Positions 12,897 to 24,072 are shown, counted from the first letter of the stretch. The stretch is DNA of 64,000 bases from Isoetes taiwanensis (GCA_021234155.1 JAJEKV010000052.1:3032254-3096253); one strand, 5' to 3'. Notes: generated by a model not told the origin, from the letters alone. Numbers and translations: made by a program.

Positions 12897-13491
12897 TATT
12901 CTATGTAGATATAAGTAAAATGAATCACTTATTACCCTCATGGTATTATGGATGGTTGTTATTTGAGCATTTTAACATATACTTGTGTCCTGATTCTGTA
13001 TCGTAGATTCTTTTAGTAAATTGTGAGGTTAACATGAATTATGAACACTCCAAAAAATCATGAGACTATAGCTCGTATAGTTAGAAACTCATGGCCACAA
13101 GAATTAAGTTAAAACTTGTTATAATAAGAGAGAAATAATTCTCGAACCTCAAGCAGCTTTTTTGACCAAAATAGGGTTTGGCGGCTTCCACCAATGTCAG
13201 CTGATAGCAAGAAAACATGGGAACATAAAACTCAATGTGTTCTATGATAAACAGGCAAATACCTCCAACTTTAGCAAGGTTTAAGTCACTTTATGCTAGA
13301 AAAATTGAAGAAGGCAGTTCTGGACTGGTGCAGAGACTGCCAAATTCTCTAATGTTTGAGCAATCACCACAAGGTAGAGGTGACCCCATTGGTCTTGAAA
13401 TCCTCGGAGGTCATTAAGAAACAAGTGAAGACTCAAATGGTGGCGGTATAGTTCAAAATCGAAATTTCTGTTATGAGTTACATGGGTTTAA
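12897..13491. other. Intron-like DNA before the element A methyltransferase exon
   Basis: About 600 bp without a recognisable gene. It lies between the end of Helitron H2b and the methyltransferase exon, whose likely acceptor is the CAG at 13,496-13,498. Confidence 0.35.
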
Positions 13492-15521
13492 GTGGCAGAG
13501 GTCATGTGGGCCAGTTCTGGTCCATGGATCAGGAATGGTTCCAGAGACAGGTCTAGTGTTAAAGATGAAAAACAATTCATCTTTATGGATGAGAAGGTTT
13601 TCAAGAAGTTAATGGAAGTTGCCGGACTGTGGGTGAACCGTAAGCTCAGTGACGACCATGGTGAGTTTCCGGACAAGCCATCCAAAGACTTCTTTAACAA
13701 GACCTGGCTCCGGTTGCTACGAGGTATGTCGAATGCAGAGGTGTCACAGCTGCTCGATGAGATTATAGAAGGCAAGACGTATTTAAAGGTGCAGTCAGGG
13801 TATAGCGGGAGATTTGATTGCAAACAACGGGCAACTGACATCAGAACCCTAACTTTTATGAGGCGCGAAATTTTATCTTATGCCACAAATTTGCTGCAGA
13901 AGGATTTCGATAGCTGGGAGGAATTGCTTCAGGCTTTTCCTGATTTGACTGAACAGAGAATACTTGATATATCAGATACCGATACAGAGTACGTGAAGGC
14001 TAACTATAACAAGGATCATACACTAGGTAACCTACCTGTAGCCTTTCTGGAGCCAATCAGAAATATTCTAAAGCCAGAAGAGGCTAGAAAAAGAAAAGAG
14101 AAGAAAAATATTGTCATAAGGATGGCATCCCTACTTCCTCCCCAGTGTCAGAGAATGCCACATTGATATTTATTGACATCCGAGGGATGAACAAGGTATG
14201 GGATTGCAAGAAATACACAGACCTATTTACAAGGATAGCTACCATGACTACTGCCAAAGTTTATCACTTGGTTATTATCATGCGCTCTATGAATTTGCCC
14301 AATTGCTTGTACAGTCAGAAGCAAATTCAGGGAGGTGGCCACCTGTCTTTAGGTTCTTATGAAGAAATGGGTTGGGAGAACAAACGAAGGGTGAAAGAAT
14401 ATCAGTACTATATTAGTCATATGTGCATTAACAGGAGTGATGTTCGTGTAGCACCTGTGCAACCTGAGTTGGAGCTTCGTCTATCTCCACACAACAAGGC
14501 CCCTAAAGCAACACCATTGCCTCCAATGCCGCTAACAGGTAATGAGGATGCCAATGAGAAGATAAAAAAGACGAAGTTTCAAACTCTTTTTACAGGCAAA
14601 CCAAGATACAAATGGGCGGCAATGGAAGGAGAACTTGTATTGAAATGCCAGCTGAAAACCTTGTATGCCTATTATATTGTTGATCAGCTGGTGCCCACCG
14701 ACGGTTGCGTTCTGAATTTCTTTTCGGCTGGACAGCTTCTCGTGTCGCTCTTATGCAAGGCAAAAAGAGCGTGGCCTTTGAAAGTTCAGGTAAAGTGTGC
14801 CGTTTCCTGAGGGCCTTCTTGGAAACGCTTGAGAAAATGGCCAGTCAAACTACGGGGGGATCTGAAGAAGAGGAGAAAGCAGAGAATGCTGAGCCTAATC
14901 CTTTGCTGCCCAACATCAGTATTACCCAAAACACAGATATATCAGGGTTGGATACCATTTTGGATAACCTCGATGCTAAATCCTACAAGGAGAGAATGCA
15001 AGAAACAAAGCGCTTGCTGGACGGAAAAAGGTATTGAAGCTCTCGAGCCCACTTTTCAAAAATTAAGTGCACTGAATGAGAAGATTGATGGGTACATGCC
15101 ATTCTTGACAGGCGAACATAAGTTTGAATACATGGGCGTAGAGCACATGGAAATAGACCAACAGCACATGGAAACAGACCAACAGCACATGGAAACAGAC
15201 CAAGATGAGGCTGTTGGGACACAAGAGCATCAGGTACACTGCAAGAAGCAGAAGCTCTTTCATCCACACGAGATTGCTACTCAATCGGAGAAGGAACTTA
15301 TAGGCGTGAATGGTGCAGAGGAGAGTGAAAATGCGGTGCCTGATTCACATGTGGAGCGCATCGCAAAGGCCATGGGTGTTGAGATTCCAGAGGTCACAGG
15401 TTATTCAGAGATGGACACAACACAAACTATAGAATTGGGTAGAGCGCATGTCATCCGCATGGCCAATGAAATGGGTGTGATACCTGATAGTGTATCTGAA
15501 ACACAATCACGAGAATTATAA
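13492..15521 (+). pseudogene. Element A methyltransferase-like region and C-terminal tail, frameshifted
   Basis: Three frames together follow the element B protein. At 13,492-14,166 a helical linker includes FDSWEELLQAFP and ends in a basic EEARKRKEKK helix, matching DTWEKVKELYP and EERAKLKKKEE in B. At 14,145-14,810, LIFIDIRGM sits where B has LCIADIPYGF, so the Pro-Tyr of the catalytic D-x-P-Y motif IV is missing. At 14,705-15,037, FGWTASRVALMQGKKSVAFE resembles motif I (F-x-G-x-[GT], then an S-adenosylmethionine-binding turn). From about 15,030 a tail with a triplicated (Q)HME[IT]DQ repeat runs to the stop at 15,521. Frame changes near 14,125 (possibly an intron), 14,715 (T-run) and 15,030 (A-run) mark it as broken. 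It may derive from a non-catalytic methyltransferase paralogue. Homology to B is seen; the activity call is inference. Confidence 0.6.
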
Positions 15522-16462
15522 TTGCATTCCTCAAGAATGATTACTGTACATTACTTCCTTCAATGGAAATTTTTGTTTCAGGAATATGTATTACCATATC
15601 TTTTTGTCCCTACTACTACTTCGTGCATGTTTAATGTTAAAAATAATCGCGGCCGCGATCCTCTGTGGCAAATACATAGCTTTAAATACTGAAATGTTTG
15701 TGCTATGCTTGCTCCACTGTACCTATTTTGTACGTAATGCTCTCATATGGTTTTAATAAAAAGCTCATTATTTTGTCTCTTTTCTGCTGCGAAAGATCGC
15801 GTTCGCGATTCTTGCGATAAGATAGAGCATTCCCTCCTACTACATTCTACTCACGATGGATCTTTGCATGAGCTGTAAAAACTATATTTCCGAACAACAC
15901 CGAATCATTGGTAGAATTTGTACAAAAAAATGCCAACTTTTACTCAGTTGCTAGTAGTTTCTGCACTATATGGCTAACCACGAACCTATTTCATGCTAAA
16001 CGAGAATTCCAAATTTCTCTAATTAATTAATTCATGCTTAATGGGGCTTTTTGGTAGCATAGATTAGTGTGCAGGTGCATGGAGCAACATAAGTTTTGTT
16101 AATATTTTCATCCATGGCTACGGATCCGGCTGTGTCATTTCCACAACTCCAGATTTTCATATAATTCTCTAAATAAAGATAGAATTCTACTCGTTTTTGT
16201 CAATAAATAAAAAAATTAGGAACAAGAATGAGGTGCTTTTTGGTGAAGGTAACAGAAGTAATGGATGCAGCTGGGCCTTTCAAAAAGCTACCTGGCACTA
16301 CAATTTGAAATTAGCTAAAGCCCAATTCTACAAGTCCTTCTAAACTCTATGATCCAGATCTTGACAAATTCTCTGTTTAAAGTCATCCCATCGAGTCTCT
16401 GGCCAGCTGGCGCTGCCTGCAAGAATGGGATCTGTAAGTTCCTTTCTACATTATACAAGGAT
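15522..16462. other. 3' flank of element A gene, with two palindromes
   Basis: Holds ATCGCGGCCGCGAT at 15,646-15,659 and the variant with TT at the centre at 15,796-15,809. Beyond that no gene or terminus was identified. An ORF-like stretch near 16,250-16,440 ends at GATCTG|GTAAG-like sequence and could be a host or element exon, but it matches nothing I know. Confidence 0.4.
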
Positions 16463-16493
16463 AACAAGGTGACGGTGCAAACGCACTAATGAC
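16463..16493 (+). repeat. Left terminal inverted repeat of element B
   Basis: 31 bp identical to the reverse complement of 28,364-28,394. Just inside, TGCGTTTGCAC (16,494-16,504) is the reverse complement of GTGCAAACGCA within the repeat, so the left tip can fold into an 11-bp stem. The right tip has only part of this. Confidence 0.85.
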
Positions 16494-16966
16494 TTGCGTT
16501 TGCACTAATAAAAAGCATCTTTCAAAGATTCCCTAAGATACCCTTAAATTCAGCCACTTTTGGGGGGTCAATTAAAAAAATGACCCTAAATTTACGAATT
16601 CGGTAGCCATTTTAGGGGTCAAAATTACCAAAAAATTGGCGTCTTATTAATTTGACATCCCCATTTTAGGTATGAAAATAATAATTTAATTTAGTTGTTT
16701 TAGGTACACATTCAGAAAGTCGCAAAATGAAACAACGAGCAAATTCTTGACAAAATTTAAAGACAGAAACCATAAAATGGAGCCGTATACATTTTTTATT
16801 GCTCAAGGAGCAGCACACATGCTATGCGCGCATAGGCAAGGCACAAAAATAGTTTGCTACAAAAGAAACAAAAATTGCAAAATGCTATGCGCGCATAGCA
16901 GGGATCCTAAGTTTGAAAGACAAACATTGTACAAACTAGTCATGTACAGCTGTACAAATATTCAAA

Positions 16967-17580
16967 TTACACGAGTAGCTTACGCCCTTTAAGAAGAGCA
17001 GGTATTGGAATGTCGTCGTACTCATCAATGCCTTCAGACTGGTGATCACTCTCCTCATTGACACTCTCCTCAATATCGCTTGAAGTGGTGGAAGAGCTAA
17101 CCGCTGGAACGCTGTCCTCGTCTTGTTCAGCTTCGTCCTCGCTATCCTCGCAGAAAGACTTCAACAAGTTTATTGTTGTTCTGCGAAGTCTGTTATCAAC
17201 CTTTAAAGTAAAATCGTAAGCCAAGACTTGAGTTTCAGCCAGGTCCAGATTGTCTAAGTGATTCTTATTCACCGTTTTCCGTCCTTTCTTAAAAGGAATT
17301 ATCACAGGATCATACCGACCAACGAATGGATCTGTATCCTTAGTGGCATACCAGTGAACTTTTATCACTGAGGGTAGGTTGCCTTTATAAACAATGTCTT
17401 TAACCCTTGCAATCCAAAAAGGACGTTCTTCGTCATCGTCAGTTGAAGGTACAACCACTAGCATTCCTTTCTGCAGATCTGCAAGTTTCTCTGGAGTTTG
17501 ACCTTCCTTTTTCTTGAGTGCACGTCGAGATCCCAGGTACATTGCACGATCAACGGGCTCCTTGTTGATAACAAGATTGA
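16967..17580 (-). pseudogene. Element B transposase, C-terminal region
   Basis: The frame from about 17,580 (INKEPVDRAMYLGSRRAL) to the stop at 16,967 gives about 200 residues. A small beta-rich segment (MLVVVPSTDDDEERPFWIAR, then KVHWYA) looks like the Tudor/BAH-like module often seen after the catalytic domain of DUF7869 proteins; that comparison is from memory. The last 60 residues are strongly acidic and Ser-rich. It follows the catalytic exon but in a different frame, so either an intron or a 1-bp indel lies near 17,590. Two palindrome copies (16,822 and 16,885) lie just downstream. Confidence 0.6.
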
Positions 17581-17589
17581 TAATGATTC

Positions 17590-18682
17590 TTACGCAATTC
17601 CTTGGGCATCCTCAGCAGGAGGAGAGGTTTGGCTACCAGGCCAACAAAAAGGAATCTCCAAAGTGATGTTGTTTAAGGACATGGTCACGTCTTTCATGGT
17701 TTCAAAGAAATTTTCCCACCAGCCCTTTTCTTCCTCATTAAAGTACTTAAAACACGAGCTTATGCTTTTCTCCATGCTGGATAGTGAGACAAGAGGATTC
17801 TTGTCTTTGTTCTTCTCAGTGTTGTTTATGGCACTCTTCAGTGGCTGCTGAATGGCTCTTCTCATTTCTTTAACTTCAGGAACACGTCTCAAGAATTGTA
17901 ACCCTGCCTCTGGAAGCCAGGATGCAGAAGTTACAAAGTACTTTCCTTGAAGAATGGCATTACCTTCTTTGAGAAAGAACTTCACATGATGCTGAAAGGT
18001 CAAATTATTCAACTTGTGAATAGCAGGACCTGTGTCAGACTGTCGTTGGAAAATAAATTCATGAAAATCACAAGTCTCGCTAAGCACTTCGACAACTGGA
18101 GTTGGATTGTAGGCTTTCTCGATCACACTGCACAAAGAGTACAGACAAAATGCCTTTTTCCTGCGCAACCTTACAGAAAATCGACTGAACATTTGGTCTA
18201 TTTGATCATGCGTGTGGCCAACAAGTAAGAAGCCAACCTTGACCTTTCGGAAGATACCTAATTGGACCAGCATTGCACAGTAGGCAAATAGAACTTGGTT
18301 TTTATTTTCCCTGCTTGTATTGTCTAGCTGTATGTAGAGCACTGAAGGCAACTTCTCCGTTGCCAGAAGAATCTTGTTCAGTATTGTGACCGTGAGATTA
18401 GGATCACTGTGTATATTTGGGTACCTCAAAAATACTCTGCACTTAACCACGCCCTGAAAAACTAAAGCACCAACTAGATGCAACTTCAGGAAGTCAGCTT
18501 CATCTAAATCCTTAGGAACATTTATAAAATGAGGAAGGGACGTCTTCTTTTGATCCATGCCATCTATTACCACAGACATGTATTCAAGAGGCCTCTCCAA
18601 AGCTTTTTTTCTGTGTTTTGCAAGCTTCTTTCTTTCCAGGGCTTGAGCCTCTCTGTGTTTCTGTAATTGTTGAGTTATTTGA
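17590..18682 (-). pseudogene. Element B transposase, catalytic region (DUF7869/KDZ-like, RNase H-type)
   Basis: Starts after an acceptor (GGTTGCAG at about 18,683 on the minus strand). A Lys-rich helix leads into three spaced acidic motifs: SVVIDGMDQ, then LYIQLDNTSRENKN, then GFLLVGHTHDQIDQMFSRFS. This D...DN..ENKN...GHTH..IDQ pattern is that of the DUF7869 family, an RNase H-fold integrase/transposase-like domain found in many large plant, oomycete and algal elements. It would cut and rejoin element ends. The catalytic stretch is open for 350 codons without a lesion. Lesions or introns lie on both sides. The family call is good; calling it the transposase of element B rests on its position between the terminal repeats. 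Confidence 0.7.
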
Positions 18683-18726
18683 TCTGCAACCAAAGACATT
18701 TGTCAATATCACAGTCACTTGCTTTG

Positions 18727-19140
18727 CTATGCGCGCATAGACACAATGACACGTATTTAGTTTTTCGCTATGTGCGCATAGACAAGCGACCAGGGTACAT
18801 AAAGCATGCTATGCGCGCATAGAGAAGCGACAAGAAAACAGAAGCATGCTATGCGCGCATAGACAAGCGACCAGAAAATAGGAAGCATGCTATGCGCGCA
18901 TAGACAAGCGACCAGAAAATAGGAAGCATGCTATGCGCGCATAGACAAGCGACCCGAAAATAGGAAGCATGCTATGCGCGCATAGACAAGCGACCAGAAA
19001 ATAGGAAGCATGCTATGCGCGCATAGACAAGTGACCAGAAAATAGGAAGCACGCTATGCGCGCATAGACCAAAGTCCTTGCTTTATAAACTGTGCTATGC
19101 GCGCATAGACAAAAGACAAATCTAGTTAACCTGTGTTACG
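18727..19140. repeat. 41-bp minisatellite built on the CTATGCGCGCATAG palindrome
   Basis: Palindromes start at 18,727, 18,768 (one mismatch), 18,809, 18,849, 18,890, 18,931, 18,972, 19,013, 19,054 and 19,095, plus a decayed copy near 19,127. Spacing is 41 bp except one of 40. The 27-bp spacer reads about ACAAGCGACCAGAAAATAGG then AAGCATG. The array lies in an apparent intron of the transposase gene. Confidence 0.95.
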
Positions 19141-19149
19141 AGCGCATAG

Positions 19150-19946
19150 ATATGGGAACCGTAATTTGAATCAAAGAACGTACTTTTCTCGGGAAGATTC
19201 TTTGCCATGGACCTTTTCTCCAATACAGAACATGTAGAACATACTGAGAACCGGTGCCTTTTTGGGATCCTAACAAGATTGAATTCTTGCTTCCACAATC
19301 TTAAGAAGTAAGAGTAGGATATGAACGACTGACTTGAAGACTGGAAGAGATCTCTGTACATGATGTAGACTTCTTTCTTGGTAATGCTGTCCGTAAGATG
19401 ATGAACAGGACTGTTGGGTAGTCGCTCACAGTTTGAGTCAAAGAAGCCCACCAACCATGCTTTTGCTTCCAAGCAGTGCACACCAACTACTTTCTTTGGG
19501 TGACAGTAGTCGTCAATGCATGGATTTCTGTCTAACCGTCTTTGTACCCTTGACATGCGACAACTTCCAATGGCATGTATTCTTTTGAAAGCCAGCTGGC
19601 AAACAGTTACATTCAACTCATAGTATGAAAAACTGTCGCCTCGCTCAGGCATCACGTGATATGCTAGGTAGGATTCCTGGTCACCTTTAGACATTGACAA
19701 GAAGGATTGTCTTGTTTGCCTTAAGGACGAAAAAGGGAAGTTCATTATACACTTCTTTTGACAACAAGCCAGACGCCTTAGCTGCCTCATGTAAGTTAGT
19801 CCCATTAACCGATTTCGCAAAACTGTCCTAAATGCCCTTACTGTAGGGTCCCTCTTAAATCTCTTTTGCACCGGGCCAGTATTTCTCGAGTCGAAAGCTC
19901 GGGGGCTGTTCTGGCTGGAGCCTATATAGGTCTTTCTGGAGTACAA
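19150..19946 (-). pseudogene. Element B transposase, N-terminal zinc-binding region
   Basis: About 265 open codons. Visible marks are a CCQKKC cluster after a basic helix, SCRMSRVQRRLDRNP, an aromatic strand KAWLVGFFDSN, SYSYFLRLWKQEF and RFSVCSTCSVLEK. Cys pairs of this kind and an F-x-x-C-x-x-C just before the catalytic domain are usual in DUF7869 proteins and probably bind zinc and DNA. The exon joins the catalytic exon across the palindrome-rich intron 18,683-19,150. The true upstream start is unclear: the DNA from 19,947 to 20,360 codes a TPSP-rich N-terminal stretch, but only with frame changes. Confidence 0.6.
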
Positions 19947-20360
19947 ACAGGCTCGTCTTCAATAGTTGTGTCGTTAACCTTCTCGCTCTCAACCGAGGAA
20001 CATGGAAACAATGTTCTAGATTTCCTCCTTAACATTTGTAGGTCATCCTCGGCCGACCCTTTGGGTTAACGAGGGCCTTTTTCACGTTGAAGAGGTCTCT
20101 ACGTAATCAATTATGTTTTGCAAGGAACGTTGCAATTCCTGTAGAGGTGAAGGAGTTTCAAAAATTGAGTGGGTCGTGGTGAGTAGGTGAGGCCGAGGGA
20201 AACGCGTCTTGTCGAGTGAGGAGGGAGATGGTGTTCTAAACACGTAAGAACGCCGTAAAACGTGTGTTGGTGAAGGAGTTTGAAAGGAGGTGGCACAATC
20301 AATAGACCGGCGCATTGCTGTATTGGCGACAAAGAAACAAAGCTTCCGGATGGACATCCA
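19947..20360 (-). pseudogene. Probable N-terminal exon(s) of the element B transposase
   Basis: A minus-strand frame at 20,357-20,082 reads through three TPSP motifs (SFQTPSPTHV, FRTPSPSSL, FETPSPLQEL). Another frame just below it gives an acidic segment (SSVESEKVNDTTIEDEP). Such low-complexity N-termini are common in large transposases. Frames do not join cleanly, so the region is either multi-exon or decayed. No start codon is asserted. Confidence 0.35.
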
Positions 20361-21014
20361 CGAAATCTTAGATCTTCACCGCTTTGTCGGGTGTCTTTGA
20401 ACCCCTCGAGGCAATAATGTAAGATTCGAAGGCGGAGATAGGAAACTTTTTCTTGAGTGGCTGCCGTCCATGCTGCAAATGGACAAAAATACCATTCGTA
20501 AAACAAACATGCACCACACCTACTATGCATGTACTAAGTAAGGAAGTACACTAACTAATTAAAATAGAAATAATAGTATCTTGCCTATGCGCGCATAGCC
20601 CGGGTGTAAGATGAACTCTCGTTCCATGCGCGCATAGACAAGATATCAAAAATTACCGCGTGAGAGATAAGCCTCGTTACCTACTTGAGCCGTGGAAGAC
20701 GATTAATAAATTCTATAGCTCAAGCGAAGGAAGACAAGATAAGATACGAAACTGTAAAGGAAGAGCGGGGAAGACGAAGAGACTTTGTGTGGGTTTGACA
20801 CTCCATAAAGGACTGCATGAAATGAAACGCTATACTCTTCATGCATAATCTCATAGAGAATATCCAAGTACTAACATAGACAATAAATAGGAAAGAAGGG
20901 CGCACATTTCTGCATACAGACCGACGCTCCTGGGCCCTCGACCTCCGCCTTCACACTCACTCCACTTTTTTTTACCTATCGAATTCTATAAGAAGCTGCA
21001 TAGACACGCGGCAA
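20361..21014. promoter_or_regulatory. Divergent intergenic region between transposase and methyltransferase genes
   Basis: Lies between two divergent genes and so probably holds both promoters. Contains one perfect palindrome (20,585-20,598) and one with a single change (20,624-20,637). No clear TATA box could be chosen. Confidence 0.4.
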
Positions 21015-21203
21015 ATGGCAGGTGGAAGGTACGTCAAGATCTTAGCTGCTACTTAATTAGCTCACTTTTAAATGTTTTTTGTGCATTATTTGCTTCATTT
21101 GGCTGCCTCCAAAATGATTAAAAATGTCAATTTCTTAAGTATTTCTGGCCTTCTTCCTCTGTTCTAGGTATTTTTTGTTTGGTTTGAGTCTTTTTTTTAA
21201 GCT

Positions 21204-21542
21204 TTGCCTATGGGCGCATAGACACAAAGCTTTTTTCTTAGGCTTTGCCTATGCGCGCATAGACACAAAGCTTTTTTCTTAGGCTTTGCCTATGCGCGCA
21301 TAGACACAAAGCTTTTTTCTTAGGTTTTTGCCTATCTTGCCAAGATAGACACAAAGCTTTTTCTTAGGGCTTTGCCTATAACGATAGACACAAAGTTTTT
21401 TTTCACGCTTTGCCTATGCGCGATAGACACAAAGTTTTTTTCTTAAGCTTTTGCCTATGCCAAGATAGACACAAAGCTTTTTTCTTTTGTAGTATGCCTG
21501 TCACTATTGAATTGGTTGAATTGGTTGGCTATGCGCGCATAG
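21204..21542. repeat. Palindrome array in intron 1 of the methyltransferase gene
   Basis: Units of about 41 bp (TTTGCC, palindrome, ACACAAAGCTTTTTTCTTAG) start at 21,208 (one mismatch), 21,249 and 21,290, then decay to the right. At 21,332 the palindrome has become CTATCTTGCCAAGATAG, a different but still symmetric sequence. A single perfect copy follows at 21,529-21,542. Confidence 0.9.
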
Positions 21543-23692
21543 GAAAATGATGTCTTAATACTTTACTGTTCTTAATATTTCAGTAAGAAGAAAAACCTTG
21601 CACGGGGTAGCCAGGATGATGCAGGTGTATCCTCCCAAAAGGTCGCCAAGAAGAGGAGAACGCCGAAGGATCCAAGTCAGGATGTTTTGGCTCCAAGTCA
21701 GCAGCATTTTCAGGAGGCCGATGATGGCTCCTATTTTTGTAAGGATCAGCAGTGGTTGCTTGTCAGGGGTACCGGTAAACCAGCAACTGTGCATTTTTTA
21801 TATTTATACATTTGTTCTGCGACTGGCAAGCAAACACAGGACCTAGAAAGCTTCAGAAGATGTGGCAGGCTTATAGATGTTGAGCTGTTTGGTATGTACC
21901 ACATCAAGTGCACGACCACCACCAAGGGCAGTCAACATATATATTCTGTGGATAGTTCATTTTTTAAGCTGAGTTTGTCTTCTCCGGAAGATATGCAAGG
22001 CTACATTCAGGCAAGAATGAAGAGTAAAATTGTAAGTGTTATTTTCCTGCACGAGAAGACTTTACCAACATGTTTGGTCTATGACATCATAGGTTTTGTT
22101 TGCAGGATCTTCTTTCTATACTAAAAGATCTTCTTTTGAACAAGGATCATCTGTTAAGTTCTAGCGCACCTCCTACTAAGCTGCTGAAGGATGCCATGCC
22201 ATCTCCTGCCAAGCTGCCATGCCATCTCCTGCCAAGCTAATCATCTCCAGAATCTCAGAAACTGTTGAGTTGGCAACAGTGGATGAAGATGAACCTTCGG
22301 AATCCGAATCTGAGGAGGAAGAGTTTGAGGTTGAAGTGGTGGAGAGGCCCAGAAAAAAGAAAGCCAAAAGAAATTATTACAAGGCAGGCCTGGTGACTGA
22401 CATTGCTCCACCAACTAGCAAGGCATCAAGACAAGGCACTAAGGTAACTTTGCCTCCAGCACCGGGTACAAGGATTGCCAGTAAGAAAAAAGACATGGCT
22501 TCTAGGAAGCTCGAAGAAATTGAGCTGAGATGTCGTGTGCCTGGGATCGTGCACCTGCAGGTTGATTGTGTTAAGTTGTGCCCAAAGGATGAGTCTGGCG
22601 AGAGACCTTTGCATGTAAGAAAAATTTACTCTGGTCATTTGTCTGCTCTTAAGGAACGTATAAGGGACAGACCAAATGCAGCTACAGCACCACACATTTG
22701 CATTGTTGACCCTTCCCAGTGCACGGAAAGGGATTCGTTTGTAAAGGAAGAGGATGAAAGCTACAGATATTTTGTTTTGGGTGGCACTCACAGCTTTAAG
22801 GCGAGGAGGCAGCTTTATAAAGAAACTAAAGAGCACTGCTTCTCTCAAATATTTGCATTTGTTTACGTGGGTGTCACTGACTCTGAAGCCAAGTTGCTTG
22901 CTATGAGCCACAATGTGGACAATGAATATCGGATGAGCATGAGCTTCATTGATAAAATTAAGTTTATGCACAAGGAATACGAGCTTTTTAGGTCGGAGCA
23001 TAAGGGTGACAAAGATATAAAGGATGATCAAAACCTATATCTGGCTCTTAAAGAGCAGTGTGGTACAGAGTGCTGCTTAACGTACAACTCCAGTGATGCC
23101 AGAGCATCTCTTGTGAAGTACTTCCAACTACTTCCAACTAGCTTTTAGGCATGGACGTGTAAGATAACTTTCTTCTCCAAGTTCTTTGACCATGCGCGCA
23201 TAGCCATTGAGTTTTCTTACCTTTATTTCTTTCTTGTCCCTTTTTAGGTCTGGGAACTTCAAGAAATTTTTTTTTGATATGTTTGCTGAGGGTACACTGA
23301 AATCTAAAGGGAAGGTGAAGGATCCAAAAAGAAAAAAAAAAATGAACCTGCAAAACAGAAGGACATGGGTATCATGGTTTGGAGGGAAATGCAAGGTCTA
23401 AGAAATACAGAAAAAGTTTGTGAGGTGCTGCAGAAGGTGGTGAATGGCCACTTTAGCTTGGAAGAAATGCAGGGTGAATTCAAACAGTAAGTTCTTGCTA
23501 GTTCTCGCTGGTAGTTTACGTTCCCGAGTTTTTTAACACTCCTTACTTTTGCAGCCAAAAGGATTGTGCACTCTGTCAGCAGCACTCATGGTTCACCTTA
23601 ACTGTGACACCTGGGAAAAAGTTAAAGAATTATACCCTACATGGTCGTCGGATGAAAAGATAAACCAATACGCTTCAAATTTTACAAACTGG

Positions 23693-24072
23693 GTAAATTT
23701 TGTTGTTCCCCTACTTATCTTGTTGTGTGCCTATGCACGCATAGCACTACAAGAAGTCCGTTACTGTGGTGCTATGCGCGCATAGGCTGACACTTCGAAC
23801 TTTTGTTTTTTTCTTCTTGCTGTAAGTTGTTTTCTTGTTGTGTGGCTATGCGCGCATAGCATTACGAGAAGTCCATTACTGTGGTGCTATGCGCGCATAG
23901 GCTAACACTTGGAACCTTTGTTTTTTCTTCTTACCAAGGCTGTTTTCTTGTTGTATGTCTATGTGCGCATAGCACCAAAAGAAGTCCGTTACTATGTTGC
24001 TATGCGCGCATAGGAAGACATTTTGAACTTTCGTCTTCTTGTTTGTACTAAAGCTGTGTTCTGTGGTTTTAG
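23693..24072 (+). repeat. Intron with three palindrome pairs, each pair 41 bp apart
   Basis: Palindromes at 23,731 (one mismatch), 23,772, 23,846, 23,887, 23,959 (one mismatch) and 24,000. Within each pair the start-to-start distance is exactly 41 bp; pairs repeat every 113-115 bp. The spacer (about AAGAAGTCCGTTACTGTGGT) is unrelated to the spacers in the two other arrays. Confidence 0.9.

Larger units (their letters stand above)
1..15809 (+). mobile_element. Element A: ParB-methyltransferase transposon, left end outside window
   Basis: The span is inferred from parts of one ParB-methyltransferase gene at 79-557 and 13,492-15,521, in the same order and strand as the complete homologue in element B (21,015-25,146). 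Its own 14-bp palindrome, ATCGCGGCCGCGAT, occurs at 455-468 and 15,646-15,659, with a variant at 15,796-15,809; I saw it nowhere else. The DNA between the gene halves is intron-like and hosts three Helitrons. By analogy with element B, a minus-strand transposase gene should lie left of position 1. I could not find the right terminus. It lies beyond 15,809 and could even lie beyond element B if B is nested in A. Sequence shows the gene pieces and palindromes; that they form one element is inference. Confidence 0.6.

Noticed and set aside
18727..19108. CRISPR-like array (regular repeats with constant spacing)
   Set aside because: Spacers are nearly identical to each other, the repeat is a palindrome in eukaryotic intron DNA, and no cas gene is present. 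It is a 41-bp minisatellite.
22426..23031. 201-codon minus-strand ORF opposite the ParB exon
   Set aside because: Antisense shadow of the methyltransferase gene; no domain of its own.
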